From contig OX030958.1 in assembly GCA_943735955.1 (NCBI GenBank), forward strand, positions 3,802,531-3,866,530: 64,000 bases of DNA. Direction: 5' to 3'. The translations under genes were made by a program, and so were the position numbers. This document shows positions 1 to 49,782 of this stretch, piece by piece; the stretch's first letter is position 1, and every line of letters starts with the position of its first letter. The stretch comes from Piscicola geometra (taxonomy: Eukaryota > Annelida > Clitellata > Hirudinida > Piscicolidae). The notes beneath the pieces are model-generated. The model searched no databases and was not told the origin of the DNA. It was given only the letters and a program-made list of their open reading frames with translations.

Positions 1-639
1 TGGTTGTGCTGGTAGTGTGGTTGTACTGTTAATGTGGTTGTACTGGTAGTGTGCTTGTGGTTGTACTGGTAGTGTGGTTGTGGTTGTACTGGTAGTGTGG
101 TTGTACTGGTAGTGTGGTTGTACTGGTAATGTGGTTGTACTGGTAGTGTGGTTGTGGTTGTACTGGTAGTGTGGTTGTACTGGTAGTGTGGTTGTGGTTG
201 TACTGGTAGTGTGGTCGTACTGGTAGTGTGGTTGTACTGGTAATGTGGTTGTACTGGTAGTGTGGTTGTGGTTGTACTGGTAGTGTGGTTGTACTGGTAG
301 TGTGGTTGTACTGGTAGTGTGGTTGTGGTTGTACTGCTAGTGTGGTTGTGGAATGGTGGTGCAGTGGTGATTGTGTAGTTCGGTGGTAGTGTGGTGGCTT
401 TAAGGGAGTGGTGGTCGTTGAATGAAGTGGAATGACGAGGCATAGGAAGGCAGTTCATGCAACTCAGGAAGCGAACAAACAAAGCAACACAGACAGCAAG
501 CAAGTATGCAACCAACCACAAAACATGCAATAAGTAAACAACAAGGCACCAAACATAACACCAAGAACCAAGACACCAACCAAGGCACCAAACATAACAC
601 CAAGAACCAAGACACCAACAAGCAAACGACATGCAGCAC
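1..639. repeat. Intronic minisatellite (ggttgtactggtagtgt)n, then low-complexity DNA
   Basis: Positions 1 to about 345 are imperfect tandem copies of a roughly 17-bp GT-rich unit, some with an extra ggttgt. The part from 430 to 630 repeats a CAAGGCACCAAACATAACAC-like unit at least twice. It is intron of the ATP13A-like gene on the minus strand; no exon is visible. Confidence 0.85.
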
Positions 640-12398
<11,759 letters not shown>

Positions 12399-13748
12399 CA
12401 GCCCTTCACACAGCCTCTCCTCTGGTTATGTACATATTGATTACATAAATGTAGTTATATCAACAAAATATTACATAAGAGATTTGGATAAATCATTGAC
12501 TTTTATGAATATGCCTTATATAGAGGCTGATGTAGTGGAAGATTTGTCACATTATGGGCCAATTATATTGAATAGTGTGACTGCAATTAATGCGAAGCCG
12601 AGTTAATTGTAGTGAAAGGGATTTTATAAATAACAAATCTGATTATGTGTGTTTTGATTTAAAATGTTATTTCTTTAAGTTTTGAATAATATAAATGAAT
12701 AATAGTATTTTTCTAAGTTTCAATGAATCGATATTTCTGTTTTTATTTGTGTTTTGAGCTATTATTTCCATTTTTATCATATTTTTTTCCATCTGATCTG
12801 TTATAAAAGTTTAAACTTTAAAGGGTCTAAACTCCTTAAGGCTTAAGTTTACCTTATTTAGAATATAAATTTTAGATTTGCATCTGTTAAACTTTTCTTT
12901 AACATGATTGCCAAAACTCTAATCTGTAGATTCATTAAAAAAAACAAAAAAACTAGATCAATAAGAACTAAAAGAAAGTTTTGAACAATTTATTTATTCA
13001 CACTAACCGTATTTATCTGTCATTTTATTAAACTACAATACTTAATGCTAGGAATAGTCGGATTCCATATTATTATAATTAAATAAAAACAAGATAGTTC
13101 TTTTATTAGTCGTTGCGGTAATTCATAAGATTTTGCATATCTCGTCAGGAGAATGAGTAATGTTTAGAAAAGTAAACAAAAGATAAAGTAGCAAAAAGAT
13201 TTGTGAATATTTCGCAATCTAAATAGTTTTTACAAAACTATATTTTTTCATAATATATACCAATTCCATGACAAACTGAGAACATTCATTCTTTTACTCG
13301 TCTAAAATACACAATTACAAATGTTTTCAATTTTTTTATATTAAAAAACAATGTTAAGTGATTAATTTATTAGAAATAATAAATTCTAAGGTAAGTAATA
13401 AAAACAATGAATAAAGAAACTAGCTTCAAAAAAACCCATTAATGTTAAAATTTAGTATCTTATAATACAATCCTTCCAAATTAAAGCATGTTTTTAAAAC
13501 ATTGGTCAATTTTTTGCGGGTATTGTTCAATTTAAGAATTAAAAAGCAAAGCATGGTATTTCATGGGGATGTATAAATGTATAAATTAAAGTATTTATTG
13601 AAATTTACCGTAATTTAATTTATTTTCAGATATGTCAATTTTCTAGATTTTAAAGATAAAAAACTCATTCAGAAAAATAACTTGAGACTCACACACTTCC
13701 ATGTGCAATACATATGCATGGACCATTACATGGTAAGACCTCTCCCGT
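12399..13748. other. AT-rich divergent intergenic region between the ATP13A-like and Ig genes
   Basis: About 1.35 kb of AT-rich unique sequence separates the start of the minus-strand ATPase gene from the TATA box of the plus-strand Ig gene. I see no RNA gene, repeat or coding exon in it. It must hold the promoter regions of both genes. Confidence 0.6.
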
Positions 13749-13756
13749 TATATAAA
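13749..13756 (+). promoter_or_regulatory. TATA box upstream of the Ig-domain gene
   Basis: TATATAAA followed by GGGGG lies 136 bp upstream of the signal-peptide ATG at 13892. The distance and good match to the TATA consensus make it a plausible core promoter; the start site was not determined. Confidence 0.5.
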
Positions 13757-13891
13757 GGGGGTCTAACTCCAAATCTTAAGCACTTTTATTTTCTAATAAA
13801 CTCGCATTTTCAAAGATAGTTTGCATAAAAATAGTTAATTCATCATAATTTATAGTTCATTATAATTATTCAAATATTTATTCGTTGTATA

Positions 13892-24063
<10,172 letters not shown>

Positions 24064-24442
24064 CTGAGTATTTGTAAATGGATTGATTGAATCGTTCAAC
24101 TTACTTCAAATTAGCATATTTTTCATCTTTTACACTAAGGTTCTTTAACAGTGCATTAACATGTAGTAATGTCTCTTCGTACATTTTAAAAGAAGTTAAT
24201 ATATTTTTTTTTTCGCTTAATGAATAATCTTTATTTTTTTGTGTAACTTTTATAATTTTTGAAACCTTATTATATTTTTTTTAGCATTTTAGTTAAAAAT
24301 TCTTGTAAACAATCATTTTGAAAAAAAATTATTTTATAAGTTACGAGCTTTCTCAAATAAAATGTTAAAAAAAGATTTTTGCGCCACATTTAAGTAGTTC
24401 AAGAAAAGTGTGTACACAATACATTTAAATAAAAAGCGAAAA

Positions 24443-28917
<4,475 letters not shown>

Positions 28918-30106
28918 TCATCCTGCTATCTGTATCTTACTTTCTTGTGTTTGTGTTTTTTATGTTTGTTGGAAATTCAATAATATCATCGTCATCTACC
29001 GTAAATTACTCTTCGGACATTCATCATTTTAGAAAACTATTTCGCTTGATATTTTTTTTATCTAATTTTTTATTTGAATTTCTATAATGGCAGTTATGGC
29101 GACCAAAAAAATAGATTGAAATAATAACTATTCTCGGAAGTTTTGAAAAATACCAATTTTAAAATTCAAAAAGATTTCGGTGTTTTATTTTTTTTTCATT
29201 GAAATAAACAATTTCTTCCATCATCACATTGTTCGAGTATTTTGCACACGTACCGTTCCATGACGCACTGTCGAGGCATGGTAAACGACTCTACCACCTT
29301 CAGAAGATGACGGTCATTTTTAATCTCAAAGTTTTATCTATTTGGTTTGCTTCAATTATAAAAAAATAATAACCTTAGCTTTTCATGACATTTTCGCCCC
29401 TTTTGACTAAAAAACGGACTTGTGCTAGAAAGACATTGGCTAGTAGAGTACACTCCTTGTGAAGGTCAATCGCTAGTACTAGAAAGTATCCGCTAAAAGT
29501 ATTTTTTAATGCTCTTTGTCGCGCCAGAGAACATACACATTATACATATATAATAGTTCTGTAGCTTCGACACGAGATCAATTAGAAACACGAATCATAG
29601 CATTCACACCAGGAGATTCACACGAATCCCTGCGAACGCCCAAGAAAGCATCTCTGCTCCCGGTGCCCCCTTTGGATCCGCCCCTGATACTGATGGTGGA
29701 TCGTTTTTATTTATGCATCGATGACTCTTTTTATGTGTCGTATATTGTATACTCTTCATATACGTCCTCGGGTGGGACTAAAGGCTCAATTTCGTAACCA
29801 TATATTTTTCAGCGTATTATTTTTTTTCTACTCAACCCGTCAGTTGTTCCTTCCATTCATACCATGTGCATAACAGCTTCGAAGCATGCTCGCCTATGAT
29901 ATATCATCATTGGTGGTGGAGAGAGTAGCGTAATGAATAAAAGATGCTTATATAGGGCGAGTTGTGTTCGTTTCGCTTGTTGTTGTTGAGAAGCTGCGTG
30001 AGGGTACAAAGGCATATGTTCATTAAGAAACGCTTTTACAACTAAATACAATTTGCAAAAACATTGGAAACTTTACTTGTCCTTGTGGACGGGAAATCAT
30101 TTTGAA
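28918..30106. other. Intergenic region between ORC4 and the latrophilin-like gene
   Basis: About 1.2 kb without a convincing exon. A possible ORC4 polyadenylation hexamer AATAAA is near 29202-29207. At 29663-29686 the sequence TGCCCCCTTTGGATCCGCCCCTG resembles the terminus of a hAT-type transposon, but no partner end was found. The 93-codon ORF over 29516-29797 shows no known motif. Confidence 0.5.
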
Positions 30107-34936
<4,830 letters not shown>

Positions 34937-35482
34937 TGACGATGACTCCTTATAAATGTTTAGCGATTTCCCGAAAACAGTAACTTTACAGTGCCTCGTC
35001 TGACATTATTCTAGCATATAAAATATATAATATTATAAATATTATAGCCTATATTCGTCTTTATTAACCTTGTAAATAAAAAATGTCCTTTTTTATTTAG
35101 ATACCATGCAATTCATATTGCAAAAATACTGTCAGTGTTTTGATTTTTGATAAGCGCCTTCAATTTACATGTGTTATTTGCTGTTTATTAATTAATATCT
35201 TGAAGCTTCCATTTATTTCTTATAAATACACGCAAGCCATGTAACAGACAATAGAATTCATTCACGCTAAAATCATAATCATCCACATCTTCATCACCAT
35301 CCACTTCCTCCTCCTCATCACCATCATCATCACCACCACCATCTCCCATCGTCATCATCACACCATCCCCATCGTCATAATCATAATCACCACCACCACT
35401 CTCATCACATCATAATCATCATCATCATCACACCATTGTCATAATCATAATCACCACCATCACATCATAATCATCATCATCA
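34937..35482. other. Convergent intergenic region between the latrophilin-like gene and THOC6
   Basis: 546 bp hold both 3' untranslated regions. 35275-35490 is a CATCATCACCACC-type low-complexity stretch including two copies of a ~75-bp block (CATCACACCAT...CATAATCATAATCACC). Confidence 0.7.
35075..35080 (+). terminator. Candidate polyadenylation signal of the latrophilin-like gene
   Basis: AATAAA lies 139 bp after the stop at 34936, between two convergent genes. Assignment is by position only. Confidence 0.35.
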
Positions 35483-42393
<6,911 letters not shown>

Positions 42394-42897
42394 TTTTCAA
42401 TTGATATTAATGTTTCAAGATTTTATTTTTATGGTGAATAATTACAGATTTTAAAAAGCACCAAATGAATTTGAAATTGAAACGTCTAAACAATGAAAGT
42501 GATATAAAAGTAAGACTAAAATATGAGTTTTAAAATTAACTTTGAATTTAAAATAAATTAAATATTTTCATTCAGTTGTTGGTTTTTCAATTTTTTAAAA
42601 TATGTGTTTAAAACTCATTTCAATTTCTTATAAATATTTTGTATATATTTTCTATTTTATGATAAATATTTTAAATTTGTTTCAATTCATTTATTTTTGC
42701 CATACTTTTGGAATTTAAACCTCTGACTTTGTTTTACCTTTATTAAATTAAAGCGCATTGTGAAAGGGCGGATAATTTAAATGTTGGAGATTTAAAATAC
42801 GCATGATAAATAATTCTGTGAATCAATGTATTCACCAGTTTAAATGGCTTTAAAAGTAAGTAGACAAGTAAATAGTTTGACTTACGAAGAACCAGAA
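42394..42897. promoter_or_regulatory. 504-bp divergent promoter region between THOC6 and ECT2
   Basis: The start codons of THOC6 (minus, 42393) and ECT2 (plus, 42898) face away from each other across 504 bp of AT-rich DNA with no repeat or exon. It must contain both start regions, probably as a shared bidirectional promoter. No TATA box stands out. Confidence 0.55.
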
Positions 42898-45800
42898 ATG
42901 TCCTGCTCAGGTAATACAGCTTAGTGATGAGCCTTGAAGTTTAACCAACAAATCTATAAAATAATGTGCCGACAATATTGTTTATTCAATTAAGTACTAT
43001 AATAATGAAATAATTCCTTTAATAATCATTTCAAAGATTCCAATACGTACAAGTTTGTGATAGTGGGAAGAAACCTTTCCCAAAATGTGAGATTAAAAGA
43101 GGCCATTAAGGTTTGTCTCTGGTGTTTCAAAACTAAAACCGCTTCATTAAAAAGTATTGATTTAAATTTTAAACAGTAATTAAACTATATTTTCAAAAAT
43201 ATCTCTTATCACTGTTACAACACTCATCTTCCAATCAACTTTCAAACCCATTTCTTCTTTCAAAAATCCTCCCACTTCCCACAAACAGACATACAGCAAC
43301 ACAATCATCTTCTCAAACACCGGTCTCGAGCACATCGGACACGAGAACGTGGTCTTTGTGCTGGAGGACTTCCGTTGGGACCTCTTCCACACCCTCAACA
43401 AGCATCACTGTCGCATCTATGGACCGACCGTCATCCTCCAATCCGTTGGCAAGGTGGCTTATGTCGTGGGGGCATACTGTAATGATATAAATAATAATAA
43501 GAAGACAAGATAATTAGTTGATTTTATAACATCATTACCATTTTTTAATTATATCAATTCATCAATCAATTATTTTTATTTGTAGTCTTCAAACTCCCAC
43601 TTCCATTTCCACCTACTCTCGCAGCCCCTTCCCGCCTCCAGACGCCCTCTCTTCTGCACCTCCATGCAGGCGTTCTCCGTCTGCTTCTCCAACAGCTCTG
43701 ACCTTGCCGCCATTGTTAGTACTCATTTTGTAGCTCTTAGTTTTTTGATATTAATCATTATAAATGTCATTGTTTTTTTCTTTTAAAATACATATATTAA
43801 TTATGATTTTATAATTATTATCAATTTTATTGTTTAATTTCATTTACGGTTCGCATATTCCATTCAATTACTGTAATACAATACATCTTTTTTCAAGTAA
43901 ATCTCCCAAAAACTGATCAGTCGAAGAAGGTCCACTACATGGGAGGGATGGTGAAGAAGGACATGTCCCAGAAGGTAACCCACCTCGTCACCACCACCTC
44001 CTCTTCTGCCAAGTACAAGGTAGTACATTACTCCACAATACCTAGCATTTAATGCAAGTTATTACTAATTACAAGGTATTACTGAGTACAAGATATAACT
44101 TTTTTTAAATTAGTACTTGTTATTAATAAGTACAATCTAGTACTTTAAACAATACGTAGTACTTATTAGAAGGTATTAATTTCAATGATCCATCAACGCC
44201 TGCACCGTGCATTCATAATCCATGCATGCACTATTATCCATCCACGCGTGCACAATGCACCATCATCCATGCATCCATGCACCATCATCCATCCATCCAT
44301 GCACCATCATCCATCCATCCATGTACTATCAATCATAGTATGTGTATGGATGGATAATAGTCTATGATCGATCCATACACGCACCAATGCACCATGCATC
44401 CACAATCTATCCGTGCACCAATCCATTCATACATGCACGCACGCACTAATGCACAAATTCACCATGGTGCACATATGAATGCACAGGTAGCCATGAGCAT
44501 GGGCACATCGATAATGACGGAGGCCTGGGTGGAGGAGTGCTGGGCACGCAATGGGGATGAGTCCTTCAGGGCAGAAGATGTTGTGGTTGGTTGGTTGGTT
44601 GGTTAGATGGTTGGTTGGTTGGTTGGATGGTTGGTTGGTTGGTTGGTTGGTTGGTTGGATGGTTGGTTGGTTGGTTGGTTGGTTGGTTGGATGGATGGTT
44701 GGTTGGATGGTTGGTTGGATGGTTGGTTGGTTGGTTGGTTGGTTGGATGGTTGGTTGGTTGGTTGGTTGGTTGGATGGTTGGTTGGGGGAGGAGTCAATT
44801 AGTTAATTGTATAAAATAATAAAGTATTTGTATATTATATTAATTAATCAATTCATTAATTGTAATTTCAATCATCATCATCAGCATAACTATTTCCTAA
44901 CTTCCACCACACCACTAACAGGCCAACTTCCGCTGGCTTCCGTTCACAAAATGTCACCTGCACTTCCTCTACTTTTCCCGCCAAGAACTGGTCGACCTCA
45001 ACAAACTCACCACCGACAATGGTGCATTGTACTCCAGCCTTTGTTGATTTATTGATTTATTTATTGTTTTCCGTCTATCCATTCTATCTTTCTCGATGGT
45101 TGATTCGAAATAACAGTATTTAAAATAATTATTTTAATTATTTTATTGTTCATGAAGATAATAATAATATTAATGGTAATGATAATGGGGATGATAATGA
45201 TTATGATAATAATAATGATAATAATAATAGGAGGTATTGTGTAATTATGATAAATGATATAGCTTTTTATAATGATTTTGATTATAATGATAATAATATT
45301 ATTAAATAATAATAAATGATTATAATAATGATAATGATAATGATAATAGGAGGTCGTGTGACGGAGCTGATGTCATGCACTCACGTGGTCGTGAACGAGC
45401 AGTCGCCGTCTGCCACGTCATCGATGCCGCCCGTCGGCCAGGGATGTGCTGTCGTCAATTCATCAGTCAGCTGATTAATATCTTGTATTATAATTAATAA
45501 ACGGAAAGCTATTTTTAGTTAATCACTCATTCGTTTATTCATTCATTATTCATTAATATTTAATAATAATAAAAATGATATATTCCTAATATTTATAAAA
45601 GCTACTATTGTTGTCCACCTTTTTATATTGGTATGTTTATGTTTTTTTTCTTTCCTTTGCGACAGTGGTTCTGGGCAAGCATCCAAATGGAGGCGTGTGC
45701 TGACGTCACACTCTACTTCTTCCGTTCTGGAGAGGAAGAGGAAGAAGAAGATGGAACTAAGAAACAGGGATGGGTGGATAAAAAATCTTACAACTTTTGT

Positions 45801-48800
45801 AATTATCCTGAAAATACAAAGGGGGTGGTGGAAAATGGAATAGGAAGAGGAAAAGGAGGAGGAGGAGGAGGAGGAGGTGGTGCTAGTGATGATCTCGACC
45901 GTACTGTGGTGGAGGTCGGGGATAAGAGGATGCAGACGTTGATGGAGTTGTGTCAGACCGAAGACAACTACGTTGGCATCCTTAATCTTCTGCTTGATGT
46001 GAGTGCATGGAGGGGTGGATGGATGGAGTGGTGGTGGGAGGTGGATGGAGTGGTGGGAGGTGGATGGAGTGGTGGTGGGAGGTGCATGGAGTGGTGGGAG
46101 GTGCATGGAGTGGTGGGAGGTGCATGGAGTGGTGGTGGGAGGTGGATGGAGGGGTGGGAGGTGGATGGAGTGGTGGGAGGTGGATGGAGTGGTGGGAGGT
46201 GGATGGAGTGGTGGGAGGTGGATGGAGTGGTGGGAGGTGCATGGAGGGGTGGGAGGTGGATGGAGTGGTGGGAGGGGCATGGAGTGGTGGGAGGTGGATG
46301 GAGGGGTGGGAGGTGGATGGGGTGGTGGGAGGTGCATGGAGTGGTGGGAGGTGGATGGAGTGGTGGGAGGTGGATGGAGGGGTGGAAGGTGCATGGGGTG
46401 GTGGGAGGTGGATGGGGTGGTGGGAGATGGATGGAGTGGTGGGAGGTGCATGGAGTGGTGGGAGGTGGATGGAGGGGTGGAAGGTGCATGGGGTGGTGGG
46501 AGGTGGATGGGGTGGTGGGAGGTGGATGGAGTGGTGGGAGGTGGATGGAGTGGAGGGAGGTGCATGGAGTGGTGGGAGGTGGATGGAGTGGAGGGAGGTG
46601 GATGGGGTGGTGGGAGGTGGATGGAGTGGAGGGAGGTGGATGGGGTGGTGGGAGGTGGATGGAGTGTTAGGAGTAGTGGATGGAGGGGTGGCATTGAATG
46701 GGCTTTGTTGGTGGTAGGGCTTTACAGGGGTAGGGGTTAGGGATGTGAGGAAGATGTTTTAGAAGGTAAAGGAACGAGTATTAGAGAAAGGTTATAGTTG
46801 TAGCACGCGAATACTTCCAATCCATAAAATACTTCAGGAGTGGCAAAAACATAAGTAAGTATGAAACTTCTGTGACAACCACCACCGCTATTCATCAAAT
46901 CAAATCAAATCAGTTGTACAAGAAAGGTCTGGAAGACGAGAACCAACCAGGGGGCGCCGTACTAAACGCCATGGAGGCGAAGACCATCTTCCAGGGAGTG
47001 GTGCAATTGGCGAGCCTGCACCGGGGAGTCCTGGTGGAGTTGAAGGAGGTGATCGAGGGAGATAGGCAGAGTGTCGGCGAAGTCTTCAACAAGCGCGTGA
47101 GTGACCGACGGCGCTTAGTTTTATATCGGATATTTAGTTTTTCACGTCGAAGCAAACTTACCACCTGTTTACAATTATATTTTTGTTTTTGTTAAATTGT
47201 CATCATCGTCATCATTACCATTACCACCCCCGTGAAACCACCATCACGCATGCGCACAGGTGGCAGAGATGGCGAGGGTGTATCCAAGCTTCGTGAACTT
47301 CCTGCAGACGACGAGGCAGACCATCAGCGACTTCCGCGCCACCAAGCCCCGCTTCCAGGCCTTCCTCATGGTGCTGGCCATTCATTCATTCACTCATTCA
47401 TTCGTTTATCCATGTGATCATTTATTTATTCATTTATCTATTTATTTAATTTTCTATTCATCCATTAGTTGAGTCATTCATTCATTCTTCCATCCATCGA
47501 TCCATTCATCCATCCATTCATTCATTATTCCATCCATTCATCCATCCATTCATCCATCCATTCATCCATCCATTCATCCATCCATTCATCCATCCATTCA
47601 TCCATCCATTCATCCATCCATTCATCCATCCATTCATCCATCCATTCATCTATCCATTCATCCATCCATTCATTCATCCATCCATCCATTCATCCATCCA
47701 TTCATCCATCCATTCATCCATTAATTCATCCATTCACTATTCCATCCATTCATTCATCCATTAATTCATCCATTCATTATTCCATCCATTCATTCATCCA
47801 TTCATTCATTCATCCATTCATTCATTCATCCATTCATTCATTCATTAATTCATCCATTCATTGCATCATAATCATGATACTTAACCCAATCTTGTACATT
47901 CCCGCCAACCACACCTCCAACGAACGGCAGTTGTGTCAGAGGCGGGTGGAGTGCGGCAGGCAGACGCTGGAGGATCTGATGGTCAGGCCGGTGCAGCGTC
48001 TGCCCTCCACCCTCCTCCTCCTCCGAGGTTGCCTCCACCTCCACTCCTTTCAGCCTCCAAAATCGATCATTAATTGACAACTTTTTAATGCATATGTAAT
48101 CGCTTGTTGATCGCTTGTTCATCGATAGAACATTTGTATTAAATTAGAAATCATTATTTAGTTCACAGAGTCTCATAAACTCTATACTGTTGTTGCAATA
48201 ATAATAATTCACGTTACCAACGATTCACACGAGAATGTCTACTTCAGCATCCACCCGCCCGCCAGAGCTCCTCAAACGCACCGACCAGAGCCACAGCGAC
48301 CACCAACCACTGCAGGAAGCCATCTCAGCCCTCGATGAAGTTATTGTGTTAGTCCTTCTTGAGCTTGTTTTTATTTATTTGATTGTTAATTATTTTTGTT
48401 GATATAATTGATTTTATTCTTTATTCTTACTACAGACTAAAAAATTCTTAAAAACTCACATTCATGCCACACAGACACGAACACACACACACACAGACAC
48501 ACATACACGAACACACACAGACACGAACACACACAAACACGAACACACACAAACACACAGACACAAACACACACACAGACACACAAACAAACACAGAAAC
48601 ACACACACACACAGACACATAAACGAGGCGAAGAGGAGGGTGGACATGCATCTGGTTCTCTTCGACGTGCTAGAAGGCATCCATGGTGGCCAGGTATCCA
48701 TCATCATCATCAGTGCAATCATTAACATTATTATCATCATCATCGTCATTGGCATCATTATCATGATCATGATCATCATCATCATTTGATCCATTCCATC

Positions 48801-49603
48801 AACATCCAAAATTCACCCACCCACCTATTAACCCCATTATCATTCACACCAGTGCACCCGTCCACCAAACCACCGTCTTCACACGTAACACCGACAAACT
48901 AAATTCCTTCTAAATTCACACTACCCACCATACCACCCACCTTCCCACCATACCACCCACCTTCCCACCATACCACCCACCCTCCCACCATACCACCCAC
49001 CCTCCCACCATACCACCCACCTTCCCACCATACCACCCACCCTCCCACCATACCACCCACCTTCCCACCATACCACCCACCCTCCCACCATACCACCCAC
49101 CCTCCCACTATACTACCCACCCTCCCACCATACCACCCACCCTCCCACCATACCACCCACCCTCCCACCATACCACCCACCCTCCCACTATACCACCCAC
49201 CCTCCCACCAAACCACCCACCCTCCCACTATACCACCCACCCTCCCACCATACCACCCACCCTCCCACCATACCACCCACCCTTCCACCATACCACCCAC
49301 CCTCCCACCATACCACCCACCCTCCCACCATACCACCCACCCTCCCACTATACCACCCACTCTCCCACCATACCACCCATCTTCCCACCAAACCACCCAC
49401 CCATCCATCCTCCCACCCACCCTCGACAGAGCCTCCTCTCAGCTCACAGGCACTTCGTGGTGAGGGTGGCAGTGCTTGGTGTTGGTGGCAGGTTGCTCAA
49501 GAAAATGGAGTCCTACTCTCTACTACTCTTCAATGACTGTCTCGCTGTATGTTCGCGTGTGTGTGTGTCTGTGTGTGTGTGTTTGTGTTTTTGTGTGTGT
49601 GTG

Positions 49604-49690
<87 letters not shown>

Positions 49691-49750
49691 ATGTGTGTGT
49701 GTGTGTGTGTGCTTTTTTTGAGAATGGTGATGATGAAAAGGATGATAGGG

Positions 49751-49782
<32 letters not shown>

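Noticed and set aside
29663..29686. hAT-like transposon terminus (TGCCCCCTTTGGATCCGCCCCTG)
   Set aside because: It resembles ends of known elements, but no opposite end or target duplication was found, so it is only mentioned under the intergenic entry.
29516..29797. 93-codon ORF between ORC4 and the latrophilin-like gene
   Set aside because: No motif, no splice context; it overlaps a sequence resembling a transposon end.
45546..46694. Long overlapping ORFs on both strands over the 19-bp minisatellite
   Set aside because: All frames are open because the repeat lacks stop trinucleotides and its unit length shifts frame each copy. Only the first part (45666-45998, plus) is coding, as ECT2 exon 9.
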